Shown here piece after piece: positions 35,307 through 43,325 of a stretch of DNA of 55,781 nt. The translations under genes were made by a program, and so were the position numbers. The DNA lies in the NCBI GenBank assembly GCA_017410525.1, contig JAFQQQ010000008.1, forward strand, positions 1-55,781, written 5' to 3'. This DNA is from Bacilli bacterium (GTDB lineage: Bacteria > Bacillota_I > Bacilli_A > RF39 > UBA660). Numbering within the stretch: the first letter of the stretch is position 1; every line of letters starts with the position of its first letter. The notes under the pieces are model-generated. The model was given only the letters and a program-made list of their open reading frames with translations. It ran no database searches and was not told the origin of the DNA.

Positions 35307-36390
35307 CATATCTAGATATATTTAATATTACACCAATACTTATCATAGTTATAAGTAAACTAGAGCCACCATAACTAAGAAACGGTAAGGTTACTCCTGT
35401 TACTGGAATAAGTCCAACTACCACACTTAAATTAAGTATAGTTTGAAATATAAGTCCAAAAGTAATACCAAATGATAAATATTTACCAAACAAGTCATTA
35501 CACTTCATACTTATTTTTAATGAGTTATAAAATATTATTATAAATAAAATTGATATTATTAGTATACCCATAAATCCAAACTCTTCTGATATAATTGAAA
35601 ATATAAAATCTGTTTGAGGTTCTGGTAAATAAAAATGTTTTTGTATAGAATTCCCAAATCCAAGGCCAAATAACCCACCTGGACCTATACTATATAAACT
35701 TTGAATAATTTGAAATCCACTACCCAAAGGATCGCTCCATGGATCTAAAAACGATAATATTCTTTTTAAACGATAAGGGGCAATTAGTATTAAACCTACT
35801 ACACCTATTAAAGCAACCACACCAAATTTTAAAAATATTTTTATATTTAATCCAGCAACAAATAATAAACCTACTATAGTCATTACAAGTATAGTACCTG
35901 TACCAAAATCGGGTTGTAACATAATTACACCAAAGATACCTATAGTAATTAAAAGTATAGGTAGTACTCCCTTTTTAAAATTATTCATACAATTTGGATT
36001 ATTAGATAAATATTTACTTGTAAAAATAATAAGCCCTAGTTTAGCAAACTCACTAGGTTGTATTCCAAAAGAACCTATACCAAACCAACTTCTTGATCCA
36101 TTTCTCACTGTACCTATTCCAGGTATTAATACAAGTATCAATAAAATAACACACAATAATAATATCTTATTCGCATACTTAAAATATTTTTTATAATCTA
36201 TTTTGCTTACTATAATCATTAAAATTATACCTATAATAAAAAATAAACCTTGATTTTTTAAATATTTATAAGGATCATTATATTTATATTCTGCCCATAT
36301 ATATGATGAAGAATAAATCATAATAACCCCAAATAAAGATATTATAATAACACTTATTAGTAAAGTTAATTCCAACCTTTTATTCTTCAT
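35299..36390 (-). CDS. SEDS-family peptidoglycan glycosyltransferase, FtsW/SpoVE-like
   Basis: A 363-aa protein with about ten membrane helices. SEDS features: MIYSSSYIWAEYKYNDPYKYLKNQ near the start, GIGTVRNGSRSWFGIGSFGIQPSEFAKLG (with the catalytic-loop region), MLQPDFGTGTILV, PEPQTDFIFSIISEEFGFMG and GVTLPFLSYGGSSLL. SEDS proteins polymerise lipid II with a class B PBP partner. Length and motifs fit FtsW/SpoVE better than RodA. It is encoded just downstream of mraY copy 2. A SpoVD-like PBP lies 4 kb away, so a SpoVE role is possible, but a vegetative FtsW role is equally so: no other SEDS gene is in the window. Confidence 0.88.
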   Translation of the reverse strand: MKNKRLELTLLISVIIISLFGVIMIYSSSYIWAEYKYNDPYKYLKNQGLFFIIGIILMIIVSKIDYKKYFKYANKILLLCVILLILVLIPGIGTVRNGSRSWFGIGSFGIQPSEFAKLGLIIFTSKYLSNNPNCMNNFKKGVLPILLITIGIFGVIMLQPDFGTGTILVMTIVGLLFVAGLNIKIFLKFGVVALIGVVGLILIAPYRLKRILSFLDPWSDPLGSGFQIIQSLYSIGPGGLFGLGFGNSIQKHFYLPEPQTDFIFSIISEEFGFMGILIISILFIIIFYNSLKISMKCNDLFGKYLSFGITFGLIFQTILNLSVVVGLIPVTGVTLPFLSYGGSSLLITMISIGVILNISRYEK

Positions 36391-36422
36391 TATATCACCT
36401 ATATAATTTTATTTTTTTATTT

Positions 36423-37415
36423 TTACAATATAACCCCAAATATAATAGATATCATACTAGCCAGTATTCCAACTAAACAAAATAATTTAACAATATCTCT
36501 TTCACTATAACCCTTCTTTTCAAATGAATGATGTATAGGTGTCATTAGAAATAATCTTTTTTTAGTAAATTTATAATATACTCTTTGAATAATACAAGTT
36601 AATGTCTCTATAACAAATACTATACCTATTAAAATTAGTAATATTTCATGTCTAGTTAAAATAGCAACACTTCCCATAACTGCACCTAAAGCAAGACTTC
36701 CTGTATCACCCATAAATACTTTTGCTGGATTTAAATTAAACAGTAAAAAACCTATTAAAGATCCACTTATAGAAAAACAAAATAAAGATACTTCTTCATA
36801 TCCTTCTAACCACCCTGTATTATAAGTGATTATTCCTAAAGTTAAAAAAGCTATTAAAGATAAACTTCCAGCAAGACCATCTAATCCATCTGTAATATTT
36901 ACTGCATTACTACTAGAAACAAGTACAAGTAATATAATCAATCCATATAAAAAACCAATATCAAGTTTTATTCCTAATGTATGAATCCAAAGTAATGGTT
37001 CATTACCACTCTTCATAAATAAATAGAAAAATATGATAGCAATTAATACTTGCAATATAAACTTAGAACTTTCACTTAATCCATTATTATTCTTTCTTTT
37101 TATGATTAAGAAATCATCTATAAATCCAATAATCGAATAAGATAAAAAAGTAAATATAACTATTAGGAGTGTTGTATTAAACTTTATCTTACCAAACAAA
37201 AACATAAATATCATAACTACTACTGTAGGTATTATAAATATTAAACCACCCATTGTGGGAGTTCCTTGTTTACTTTTATGTTTTTCTTCTAAGTATTCAC
37301 TTAACCTTTGTCCTGCTTTTAATCTTTTTAATAAAGGAATTAAAAAAGCACCTGTAATTATAGACAAAATTAAACTAATCATCATAACAAGTACTACTTT
37401 AGTTAATATAATCAT
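36423..37415 (-). CDS. MraY copy 2, with HHS in place of the HHH motif
   Basis: A 330-aa paralogue of the MraY at 585-1577 with the same length and the same main motifs: IDDFLIIKRKNNNGLSE, NAVNITDGLDGLAGS, FMGDTGSLALG. The cytoplasmic histidine loop reads PIHHSFEKKGYSERD, so the third His of the usual HHH is Ser. Those His residues line the uridine-binding side of the active site in known MraY structures. Copy 2 could be a less active or sporulation-specific lipid I synthase. The ATG at 37415 follows GTGAGGG. The FtsW/SpoVE gene follows 32 bases downstream, implying an operon that supplies lipid-linked precursor and polymerises it. Confidence 0.87.
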   Translation of the reverse strand: MIILTKVVLVMMISLILSIITGAFLIPLLKRLKAGQRLSEYLEEKHKSKQGTPTMGGLIFIIPTVVVMIFMFLFGKIKFNTTLLIVIFTFLSYSIIGFIDDFLIIKRKNNNGLSESSKFILQVLIAIIFFYLFMKSGNEPLLWIHTLGIKLDIGFLYGLIILLVLVSSSNAVNITDGLDGLAGSLSLIAFLTLGIITYNTGWLEGYEEVSLFCFSISGSLIGFLLFNLNPAKVFMGDTGSLALGAVMGSVAILTRHEILLILIGIVFVIETLTCIIQRVYYKFTKKRLFLMTPIHHSFEKKGYSERDIVKLFCLVGILASMISIIFGVIL

Positions 37416-37466
37416 AAAATCCCTCACTTAATTTTATTCCTACATTCATAAATTAGGACAAGAAAA

Positions 37467-37486
37467 AAAGTAGATTTCTCTACTTT
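37467..37486 (-). terminator. Terminator after the surface-protein gene
   Basis: AAAGTAGA and TCTACTTT pair around a GAAA loop (minus strand) and are followed by TTTTCTTG. Confidence 0.8.
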
Positions 37487-37493
37487 CTAATTA

Positions 37494-38606
37494 TTAAGCA
37501 TTTTTTCTTAATTTGTTTGAAGCATATCCAAAAGCTATTAAACTCATTAATCCAATTAAGATATATGTAACAACATTATCTCCTGTATTTGGATTTTCTG
37601 GAATTGATTCACCAATATAAGTAACACCATCAATTACTTTTGTTTCTAAATCTTCTGAAACGAATTTTTCATCAACTTTTCCAACAAATTCTCCACCTTC
37701 AATGAAGTTTTCTTTTGCATCACTGTAGATTGCATTTTCTCCATCATTTGTAGCTTCAAATTTACCACCAGTTACTTCTAAAGTAACTTTAGCAGCAGCA
37801 TCTTCACTATTATTTTCTGTATTGTTGTGATATAAAGCTGTGTAACCTTTTACAGTTCCACCTTCAACATTTGCAACTAAATTTAAACTAGTTGAATGTT
37901 GAACAATAGCAATACCAGCACCAGTTGTTGTTGTACCATTACCATTAGCGTTTGTTTCTGTTGGAACAGCAGTACCTATAATAGTTCCACCTTTAACTGT
38001 TAATTCACCAGCTCTCATTTCAATACCAGTTTTACCAGTAACTTCTCCACCATTTACTGTTAAAGCACCTGATTGTGGATGATAAATACCAGTTGTACCA
38101 CCTTTAACTAATCCACCGTTAATAGTTACATTAGTGTTTACACGATCTGGATTTCCGTTTCCAGAAATACCAAAACTTGTTCCTTCTAATGTTCCTGATT
38201 CTAATACTAATGTTGCTGGATTTTCATTAATAAATGCTGCAGTATTTCCTGCTTTTGACATTTTTACAGCAATACGTGCAGATGCATTTGTATTTGTAGC
38301 AGTAACACTACCTTCACCTTTAATTGTTAATGTTCCACCGTGTAAAACAATAATTAAAGAATCATCTGTCATACCGTCTTTAGCAACTATATCAAAACCA
38401 TTTAAGTCGATAGTTACTTTTTTACCAACTTCAAGTGAATGTGTTAACTCAACGTCAGCAGATAATTTACAAACATTTTCTGCTGTAGCAACACATGTTT
38501 CTAATGTTGCTTCATCTGCAACACTAACTTCAACTGCACTTACTTTAACTGTGATGGCAAATAGTAAAGCAAATGCTAGTGTAAATAAACCTAAACATTT
38601 TTTCAT
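37494..38606 (-). CDS. Sortase-anchored surface protein with beta-helix-like repeats and NPNTG signal
   Basis: A 370-aa secreted protein. It has a signal peptide (1-24, ending VSA), then repeated short strands of the type LTIKGEGSVTATN, LVLESGTLEGTSFGISGNG, LTVNGGEVTGKTGIEMRAG and LTVKGGTIIGT. These suggest a parallel beta-helix stalk. The C-terminal sorting signal is NPNTGDN followed by a hydrophobic helix (VTYILIGLMSLIAFGYA) and the tail KLRKNA. NPxTG-type signals are used by class B sortases in Firmicutes; srtB lies 2.2 kb away. G+C is visibly higher than in neighbours, perhaps from repeat-driven composition or transfer. It has its own promoter (TTGCAT-17-TATACT) and terminator. The ligand is unknown. 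Confidence 0.82.
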   Translation of the reverse strand: MKKCLGLFTLAFALLFAITVKVSAVEVSVADEATLETCVATAENVCKLSADVELTHSLEVGKKVTIDLNGFDIVAKDGMTDDSLIIVLHGGTLTIKGEGSVTATNTNASARIAVKMSKAGNTAAFINENPATLVLESGTLEGTSFGISGNGNPDRVNTNVTINGGLVKGGTTGIYHPQSGALTVNGGEVTGKTGIEMRAGELTVKGGTIIGTAVPTETNANGNGTTTTGAGIAIVQHSTSLNLVANVEGGTVKGYTALYHNNTENNSEDAAAKVTLEVTGGKFEATNDGENAIYSDAKENFIEGGEFVGKVDEKFVSEDLETKVIDGVTYIGESIPENPNTGDNVVTYILIGLMSLIAFGYASNKLRKNA

Positions 38607-38641
38607 TTTATCACATACCTTTCTTTCTTATTTACAAGTTT

Positions 38642-38670
38642 AGTATATCACTTAATTTTTTTAAATGCAA
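38642..38670 (-). promoter_or_regulatory. Promoter of the surface-protein gene
   Basis: On the minus strand TTGCAT (38665-38670), a 17-bp spacer and TATACT (38642-38647); AAAGG precedes the ATG at 38606. Confidence 0.65.
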
Positions 38671-38699
38671 CAAATTTTCAATTTTTGACAAAAAAATTA

Positions 38700-38720
38700 T
38701 GCACATTTTACATACGTGCA
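38700..38720 (-). terminator. Weak terminator after the lactate dehydrogenase gene
   Basis: TGCAC (38700-38704) and GTGCA (38716-38720) pair. On the minus strand AT AATTTTTTT follows. Confidence 0.45.
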
Positions 38721-38725
38721 CAAAA

Positions 38726-39631
38726 TTATATCTTATTTATTGCTTCTTTGATTACATTTATTGAATTTTTTATCTTTTCTGTTTCCTCTTGATTAAATGG
38801 AACAAATATCTTTTCTTTAACTCCACTATTGTTTACTATAGCAGGTGTTGAAATATAAATATCGTGTTCTTTATCGTATGCTGAAACAGAAAGTATTACA
38901 TTTTCATCACCTAATATTGCATTTGTGATTCTAACTAAGCACATACCAATACCATAATATGTCGCACCTTTTCTATTTATTATTTCATATGCTGAATTTC
39001 TTACATCATTTTCAATTTTTATCTTTTCTTCTTCTGTTAAATAATAATTTATATGTTTTAGTGCTATATTAGCATTACTCCATGGAACAAACTCTGAATC
39101 ACCATGTTCACCCATTACATAAGCATGAATATCTTTTGGACTTACTCCTACTTTCTCACTTATTAAATATTTTAATCTAGCAGTATCTAAGGTAGTACCT
39201 GTACCAAGAACTTTATTATGAGGAAGTCCTGAATATTTATAAGTTAAATAAGTCATTACATCCAAGGGATTAGTTGCAACTAAAAATATACCATTAAATC
39301 CACTATTCATAACACTGTCTACTATATCTTTAAATATTTTACTATTTTTCTTTATCAAATCCATTCTAGTTTCACCAGGATTTTGATTTGCACCAGCAGC
39401 AATTACTACTATTTTAGCATCCTTACAATCACTATAATCACCTAATTTTATATCTATTTTAGAAGGACTATACGCAAGACAATGATTTAAATCCATTACT
39501 TCTCCTTCTACTTTTTTTGCATTTATATCTATAAGTACAAGTTCATTTACATAAGTTCTTTGATTCATCAAAGCATAACAATAACTCATACCCACATTAC
39601 CACAACCTATTATAACAACTTTATTATTCAT
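38726..39631 (-). CDS. ldh: L-lactate dehydrogenase
   Basis: A 301-aa NAD-dependent dehydrogenase reducing pyruvate to lactate, so a fermentative metabolism is suggested. There is a Rossmann motif GCGNVGMSYCYALMN and LIDINAKKVEGEVMDL. The substrate loop region is ANQNPGETRMDLIKKN (Gln before the catalytic-loop Arg favours lactate over malate). TNPLDVMTYL is followed by GTTLDTARLKYLI and the active-site GEHGDSEFVPWSNA. The ATG follows GGTGATAAT. It is a single gene between the surface protein and the papain-like protein. Confidence 0.93.
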   Translation of the reverse strand: MNNKVVIIGCGNVGMSYCYALMNQRTYVNELVLIDINAKKVEGEVMDLNHCLAYSPSKIDIKLGDYSDCKDAKIVVIAAGANQNPGETRMDLIKKNSKIFKDIVDSVMNSGFNGIFLVATNPLDVMTYLTYKYSGLPHNKVLGTGTTLDTARLKYLISEKVGVSPKDIHAYVMGEHGDSEFVPWSNANIALKHINYYLTEEEKIKIENDVRNSAYEIINRKGATYYGIGMCLVRITNAILGDENVILSVSAYDKEHDIYISTPAIVNNSGVKEKIFVPFNQEETEKIKNSINVIKEAINKI

Positions 39632-39691
39632 ATTATCACCATATTTATTATATAATATTTTTTATTTTTGAACAATAAAAAAATTATAATA

Positions 39692-40222
39692 TTAATTATA
39701 ATTTCTTAATCTTCCTTTATATAATAATTCTAAATCATTATATTTCTTAAAATCTATAGGTTTTACTGTATTTGGTAAATTCATATCTATATCTGCTATA
39801 TCTATTAAATGTTTTACAAATTCAGCACAATAAAATCTATTATCTTTTGTATATCTATAATTTATAGCAGATAAAAATAATCCTGTTCTATTAAACTTAT
39901 ACTTTCTTCTATTATTTTTTATATTCTTTATTTCTTTTCTAATTTTATTATATTGTTCATTAGTTACTTCTACTTCATATATTTCTGCTTTTGTGTTTTT
40001 AAATCTTTTAAATGTACCTATATTTATTCCTTCATGAACGAATCCACCTATAAAAGGATTATATGGATTAAGTCTACCAAAACTATACATTTTATTTAAT
40101 CTTTTATCTAGTGATAAAGATACATGGCAATATTCAGCACCTGTATAAACTCTTATTATTTTAGATAGAATTGTTCCTGTATAAGTTAATACTACATATA
40201 TTTTTCTTGTTTTATTTTTCAT
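39692..40222 (-). CDS. YiiX/YebB-like permuted papain-fold protein (NlpC/P60 superfamily)
   Basis: A 176-aa protein with the permuted NlpC/P60 arrangement: His first (GAEYCHVSLSLDKRLNKMYSFG), Cys second (NRFYCAEFVKHLID). In between comes a FVHEGINIGTF strand. This resembles YiiX/C92-type cysteine peptidases or amidases, some of which act on lipid or peptide bonds. There is no signal peptide (the N-terminus MKNKTRKIYVVLTYTG is short), so a cytoplasmic role is likely. It has its own promoter, whose -35 abuts the end of the truncated PBP gene. Confidence 0.68.
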   Translation of the reverse strand: MKNKTRKIYVVLTYTGTILSKIIRVYTGAEYCHVSLSLDKRLNKMYSFGRLNPYNPFIGGFVHEGINIGTFKRFKNTKAEIYEVEVTNEQYNKIRKEIKNIKNNRRKYKFNRTGLFLSAINYRYTKDNRFYCAEFVKHLIDIADIDMNLPNTVKPIDFKKYNDLELLYKGRLRNYN

Positions 40223-40243
40223 ATCTTACTCCTACTAAATACT

Positions 40244-40273
40244 AGTATACAAGTTTTTTATATATTTTGTCAA
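40244..40273 (-). promoter_or_regulatory. Promoter of the YiiX-like gene
   Basis: On the minus strand TTGACA (40268-40273), an 18-bp spacer and TATACT (40244-40249). The -35 lies immediately after the stop codon of the truncated PBP gene. Confidence 0.7.
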
Positions 40274-41137
40274 TTATTCAGTAAGAAGTAATCTTATAGT
40301 TTCACCTTCGTAAACTTTCTCATTAGCACTTGGAGATTGATAAGTTACAATTTCTCCTTTACCAGTATATTCTATTTTAAATTTCTTTAATAATTTTACT
40401 GCTTCTTTAACACTCATACCTACTACATTGGGTACTTCAGCATATTGTTTATCTGTATATAAATATTCTCTTTCTATTTCATCTGTTCTTTCTTCTATAT
40501 TTAAAATATCTATAGCGCTAAGTAGAAAGTTTTTAGCAATAGGAGCAGCAACTGTACCTCCGTATTGTGTTATGCCTTTAGCATTATCAACAGCTATATA
40601 TATAACTATTTCTGGTTTATCAGCAGGTAAAAATCCTATAAAACTCGTTATATAATTGCCACTTAAATAAACTCCATCTTTTACTTTTTGAGCAGTACCA
40701 GTTTTACCACCTACTCTATATCCACCAATATAAGCATTATGTCCAGTACCACGCGCTACTACACTTTCTAGAGCATATCTAACTTTTTCACTAGTATCAT
40801 CACTTATTACTTTTCTAACTACTGTAGGATTATTTTCTAGTATTACACTATTAGTTTCTGGTTCATTTAAACTTTTAACAATGTAAGGTTTATATAAAAT
40901 ACCACCATTTATAGCCGCACTAACAGCTGTTATTTGTTGTATAGGAGTTACACTCACTCCTTGACCAAAAGCAGTCGTAGCAAGTTCCAAATCACCTATT
41001 TTATCTATATTAAATAATATTCCATTAGATTCTCCATTTAAATCTACTCCTGTTTTGATGCCGAAACCAAATAAATCTATATAATTAAATAAAGTTTCTT
41101 TACCAAGTTTAAGACCTAAGTTTACAAATCCAGGGTT
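40274..41137 (-). pseudogene. SpoVD-like class B PBP, 3' part, interrupted by the integrative element
   Basis: From 41137 the frame reads NPGFVNLGLKLGKETL, GFGIKTGVDL, ELATTAFGQGVSVTPIQQ, the KTG motif (GGKTGTAQKV), and one C-terminal PASTA domain (VPNVVGMSVKEAVKLLKK), ending at 40274: 287 residues. The first Asn is the last residue of the conserved SxN motif (SSN in the FtsI at 13472). Upstream of it the frame runs KQPR and soon a stop, all element sequence. The SxxK serine, membrane anchor and dimerisation domain are missing. The single PASTA domain and the ATTAFGQGVSVTPIQQ block are typical of SpoVD, the PBP for spore cortex synthesis. The 5' part should lie beyond the right end of the element. 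Confidence 0.85.
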
Positions 41138-42902
41138 CCTTGGTTGCTTGCAAGAGATACTTTGACCTTAAAAAATTACCCTCAAAGTCAAGGTTAATGT
41201 TATATTTTCTATTTGTTTTTAAGGTCAAAGCACCGTTTGCTATTTTGATTTCTTCATCAGCATTCGATCCTTTGTTATTTGGATTATTATAATTATTTGT
41301 ATCTATTTCTATTATCTCGTTAGGATTATTAAAATTAAATAAAACTTCTAACTTAATATGTTTTCTATCGTTGTTAATCTTACTAACAAAAACTTTATCA
41401 ACAAATGTATTAAAGTATCTTGATAAGTTCTCTTTTATATTCATCTTTGGCGATATAAATTCTTTTATTTGATTTACTATATTTTCATAATATAATGGCG
41501 ACTCTCTATTAGATTCCATTTTTATTAATTTAGTTTTTAATGTTCTAATCTCATCATCAAGTTTTTGATTTTTAGTTTTAAAGTCATCATCACTTATCAT
41601 ATTTCTTAATGACATATCTAGTAACCTATCTTTGAATGCTTGTTGCTCTGTTATTCTTTCTTTTATTGATTCTAGATCGTTTGTAGAGTCTGACTCCTTA
41701 ATCAACAATTTATAATCATTTAAAATTGTTTCTAATATTTCATCACTATTATCAACAAACTTTGATATTAAGTTGGAAAATATATCGTTTAAATGCTTTT
41801 CATATAATATAGGTGTTAAGCAACCTTTTATTCCGTGTCTTAAATATTCATTACATTGCCATACTGGGTTATCTTTTCTTTTACAATTTGCAGTTCTAAT
41901 AAATGTAGTATTATGTTCAGTACAAAATATTTTTGATGTATATGTTCTATTTTCTAAATAGAATTCTTTATTTAAAACTGTCTTTGCCCAATGGCTATTC
42001 CTTTGTTTATATAATTTATTTGCTCTATCCCATATTTCTTCACTTACGATAGGTGGTATTTTTCCAGTTGTATCCTTATATATAATCCATTCAGATTCAG
42101 GTTTAGGTACTTTTTTGTGTGTTTTGTAATCTTCTACCTCTGTTAAATTAGCAGTGTAAAATCCTTTGTATCTAGGATTATTAAGCATTTTCTTTAATGT
42201 AGTATCTGCAAAAACTTTTCCTTTTCTTGTGTAATAACCTCTACTTGCTAATATCTCGCCTATTTTTGCAAATCCATATTCTCCTGTTATATATAAATCA
42301 AATAACATTCTTACTGCTTCTGCTTCTTTTTCAATAATGGTTAATACACCATCTTTTTTTGAGTATCCGTATATTCCACCACCACCAAGTTTTCCATCTT
42401 TTATACTTCTCTTAACTCCAAACTTAACTCTTTCTGATAATTTACGCACTTCGTCTTGAGCCATTGAAGCCATTAGAGTTAATCTAAATTCACTATCTGG
42501 ATATATTGTGTTAATATTATCTGATATAAATAAAACTACTACTCCGTATTTTAATAATTGTTGAGTATAACTAATGCTATCGATTGTATTACGAGCAAAT
42601 CTAGATACTTCTTTTGTTAGTATAATATCAAACTTACCTAATCTAGCATCTTCTATCATCTGTAAGAATTGTTCACGTCTATAAACTTGTGTTCCTGATA
42701 TACCTTCATCACTATAACTTCTAATATGTGTCCAAGTCTTTACAGATCCAATTAAATCACTAAAATAATTTATTTGGTTTTCCAATGAATTTAACTGGTC
42801 ATCTTTATCAGTCGATACTCTACCATAATCTACAACTCGCAAATTCATATCGTAAATGGTTTTACCAAGCATAAGTTCTTGTCGTGCTTTAATGATATCC
42901 AT
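41109..42902 (-). CDS. Large serine recombinase (element integrase)
   Basis: A 597-aa site-specific recombinase. The N-terminal resolvase domain (about 22-170) has the catalytic Ser in YGRVSTDKDDQ (Ser30), then SYSDEGISGTQVYRREQFLQM and TKEVSRFARNTIDSI. A recombinase domain follows (about 190-300, YTRKGKVFADTTLKKMLNNPRYKG). Then come a zinc ribbon (about 322-360: FCTEHNTT, CKRKDN, WQCNEYLRHGIKGC) and a coiled coil. This is the type that moves Tn4451/Tn5397-like elements and skin-type elements. The last 8-9 codons (EPWICKLRS) are read from host PBP sequence, because the ORF crosses the left attachment site. A SHOCT-like gene with TTG start lies just upstream. Confidence 0.95.
   Translation of the reverse strand: MDIIKARQELMLGKTIYDMNLRVVDYGRVSTDKDDQLNSLENQINYFSDLIGSVKTWTHIRSYSDEGISGTQVYRREQFLQMIEDARLGKFDIILTKEVSRFARNTIDSISYTQQLLKYGVVVLFISDNINTIYPDSEFRLTLMASMAQDEVRKLSERVKFGVKRSIKDGKLGGGGIYGYSKKDGVLTIIEKEAEAVRMLFDLYITGEYGFAKIGEILASRGYYTRKGKVFADTTLKKMLNNPRYKGFYTANLTEVEDYKTHKKVPKPESEWIIYKDTTGKIPPIVSEEIWDRANKLYKQRNSHWAKTVLNKEFYLENRTYTSKIFCTEHNTTFIRTANCKRKDNPVWQCNEYLRHGIKGCLTPILYEKHLNDIFSNLISKFVDNSDEILETILNDYKLLIKESDSTNDLESIKERITEQQAFKDRLLDMSLRNMISDDDFKTKNQKLDDEIRTLKTKLIKMESNRESPLYYENIVNQIKEFISPKMNIKENLSRYFNTFVDKVFVSKINNDRKHIKLEVLFNFNNPNEIIEIDTNNYNNPNNKGSNADEEIKIANGALTLKTNRKYNINLDFEGNFLRSKYLLQATKEPWICKLRS
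41135..41140. other. Left attachment junction (element/chromosome boundary)
   Basis: The SpoVD-like reading frame is continuous up to the Asn codon at 41135-41137 and loses homology at the next codon (41138-41140, Arg, where PBPs have Ser or another SxN residue). The crossover lies within a few bases of this point. The precise core cannot be fixed without the right end. Confidence 0.7.
41160..41230. repeat. 15-bp perfect inverted repeat at the left end of the element
   Basis: CTTTGACCTTAAAAA (41160-41174) and TTTTTAAGGTCAAAG (41216-41230) are exact inverse complements about 20 bp inside the junction, within the recombinase 3' coding region. Between them a related string, CAAAGTCAAGG (about 41183-41193), looks like a variant half-site. 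Large serine recombinases bind such motifs at attachment sites, so these may be recombinase zinc-domain sites. Confidence 0.6.
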
Positions 42903-42919
42903 ATTTTGCTCCTTTCTTC

Positions 42920-43114
42920 TTATTCGATATTTTCTAAAATAATTTTATCCATCTTCTTTACTAATAATTTTTGCATTTTACTAAAAACTTCATAAGATAT
43001 TATTTTTGCTTCTAGTAATTCTTTATTTAAACTCATTCTTAATTGAAGAATAAGGTACTCTTTGGGTAATTTCTTTGAATCGCTATAAATTTGATAATCT
43101 AGATCTGTGTCCAA
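42920..43114 (-). CDS. SHOCT-like small protein upstream of the recombinase
   Basis: A 64-aa protein with likely start TTG at 43114, which has AAGGAG 7 nt upstream. A longer ATG frame to 43243 has no ribosome site and crosses a hairpin. The C-terminal half (LLEAKIISYEVFSKMQKLLVKKM) has the pattern of the SHOCT domain, short helices often found at protein ends. Small SHOCT proteins are common beside large serine recombinases in Firmicutes and may help recombination, but this is inference. It is 17 bases upstream of the recombinase gene in one transcript. Confidence 0.55.
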   Translation of the reverse strand: MDTDLDYQIYSDSKKLPKEYLILQLRMSLNKELLEAKIISYEVFSKMQKLLVKKMDKIILENIE

Positions 43115-43160
43115 AGTATCACTCCTTCCATTTAAAAATATTAAGTTCGTAAATAAAAAA

Positions 43161-43210
43161 GAACTCAAAATTGAGTTCCCAAATATTTTAAATACTGAAA
43201 ACTCAATTTT
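43161..43210 (-). promoter_or_regulatory. Attenuator-like leader upstream of the SHOCT-recombinase genes
   Basis: In the minus-strand RNA three segments occur in order. Segment 1 is AAAATTGAGTT (43210-43200), segment 2 AACTCAATTTT (43177-43167) and segment 3 TTGAGTTC (43168-43161), followed by TTTTTTATTTA. Segment 2 can pair with segment 1 (11 bp) or with segment 3 (8 bp plus U-tract, a terminator). This gives mutually exclusive antiterminator and terminator folds. What switches them is not evident. Confidence 0.55.
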
Positions 43211-43325
43211 TTTTAAATGGTAAAGAGTACCCCTGTAAGCCATTATTTAAAAATTAAGTTTTCAAATAACAGTTTACAAATATCTTCATATTGAATTCTC
43301 CAAATCTATTTTTTTAATCTATTTT

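Noticed and set aside
38134-38643. 169-aa plus-strand ORF opposite the surface protein
   Set aside because: It is a shadow of the repeat-rich surface gene, which has a signal peptide, sorting signal, promoter and terminator.
43115-43243. N-terminal extension of the SHOCT-like protein to an ATG at 43243
   Set aside because: It has no ribosome site and would translate through the attenuator hairpin, while TTG at 43114 has AAGGAG at good spacing.
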